14,691 nt of DNA from DATFAS01 sp035254305 (GTDB taxonomy: Bacteria; Bacillota; Bacilli; Aneurinibacillales; RAOX-1), in NCBI GenBank assembly GCA_035254305.1, contig DATFAS010000031.1, positions 1 through 14,691 of the forward strand, in the 5' to 3' direction. Every line of letters starts with the position of its first letter. Positions within the stretch are counted from its first letter, which is position 1. The translations under genes and the position numbers were made by a program. Shown piece by piece: positions 14,677 through 14,691 of the stretch. The notes under the pieces were generated by a model. That model was not told the DNA's origin and searched no databases. It worked only from the letters and a program-made list of their open reading frames with translations.

Positions 14677-14691
14677 TCCGTTTCTCCCTTC

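Overview
The window looks like chromosome of a Gram-positive, low-GC member of the Bacillota, most likely of the Paenibacillus/Brevibacillus type. The signs are strong AGGAGG-type ribosome binding sites, sigma-A-like promoters, frequent TTG starts, S-layer-homology (SLH) domains and a copper-amine-oxidase-N domain fused to a cyclophilin. The genus cannot be fixed from the sequence alone.

Layout. Positions 1-171 hold the 5' end of an IS110-family transposase (minus strand). Its upstream non-coding end (172 to about 350) is where IS110-group elements encode their bridge RNA. Positions 499-1479 (plus) encode a secreted cyclophilin with an N-terminal CuAO-N region. A 204-bp convergent intergenic region (1480-1683) is largely made of four 29-bp quasi-palindromes arranged as two copies of a 113-bp period. 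From 1684 to the right edge every gene is on the minus strand.

The minus-strand block, in transcription order (right to left), is: a large SLH/FecR surface protein with five C-terminal repeats (14676-11278, ending in a strong terminator); a secreted subtilisin-like protease with two PPC-like domains; a CHASE2-class III adenylate cyclase; a small DUF3307-like membrane protein; a GAF-HD-GYP protein; then, behind its own consensus promoter and a leader terminator hairpin, a four-gene set recognisable as a SiaABCD-type switch in the order siaB-siaC-siaA-siaD. The SiaD-like protein carries an extra C-terminal HD-GYP domain.

How the genes may work together. In Pseudomonas aeruginosa, SiaB kinase and SiaA PP2C phosphatase set the phosphorylation of SiaC, and unphosphorylated SiaC activates the diguanylate cyclase SiaD. 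The same parts are present here, with both synthesis (GGDEF) and potential breakdown (HD-GYP, in two proteins) of cyclic di-GMP. Upstream lies a potential cAMP branch, a CHASE2 cyclase next to a FecR-domain surface protein and a protease. The window therefore reads as a second-messenger locus linking cell-surface sensing to cAMP and c-di-GMP. That the two halves cooperate is inference from proximity and shared strand.
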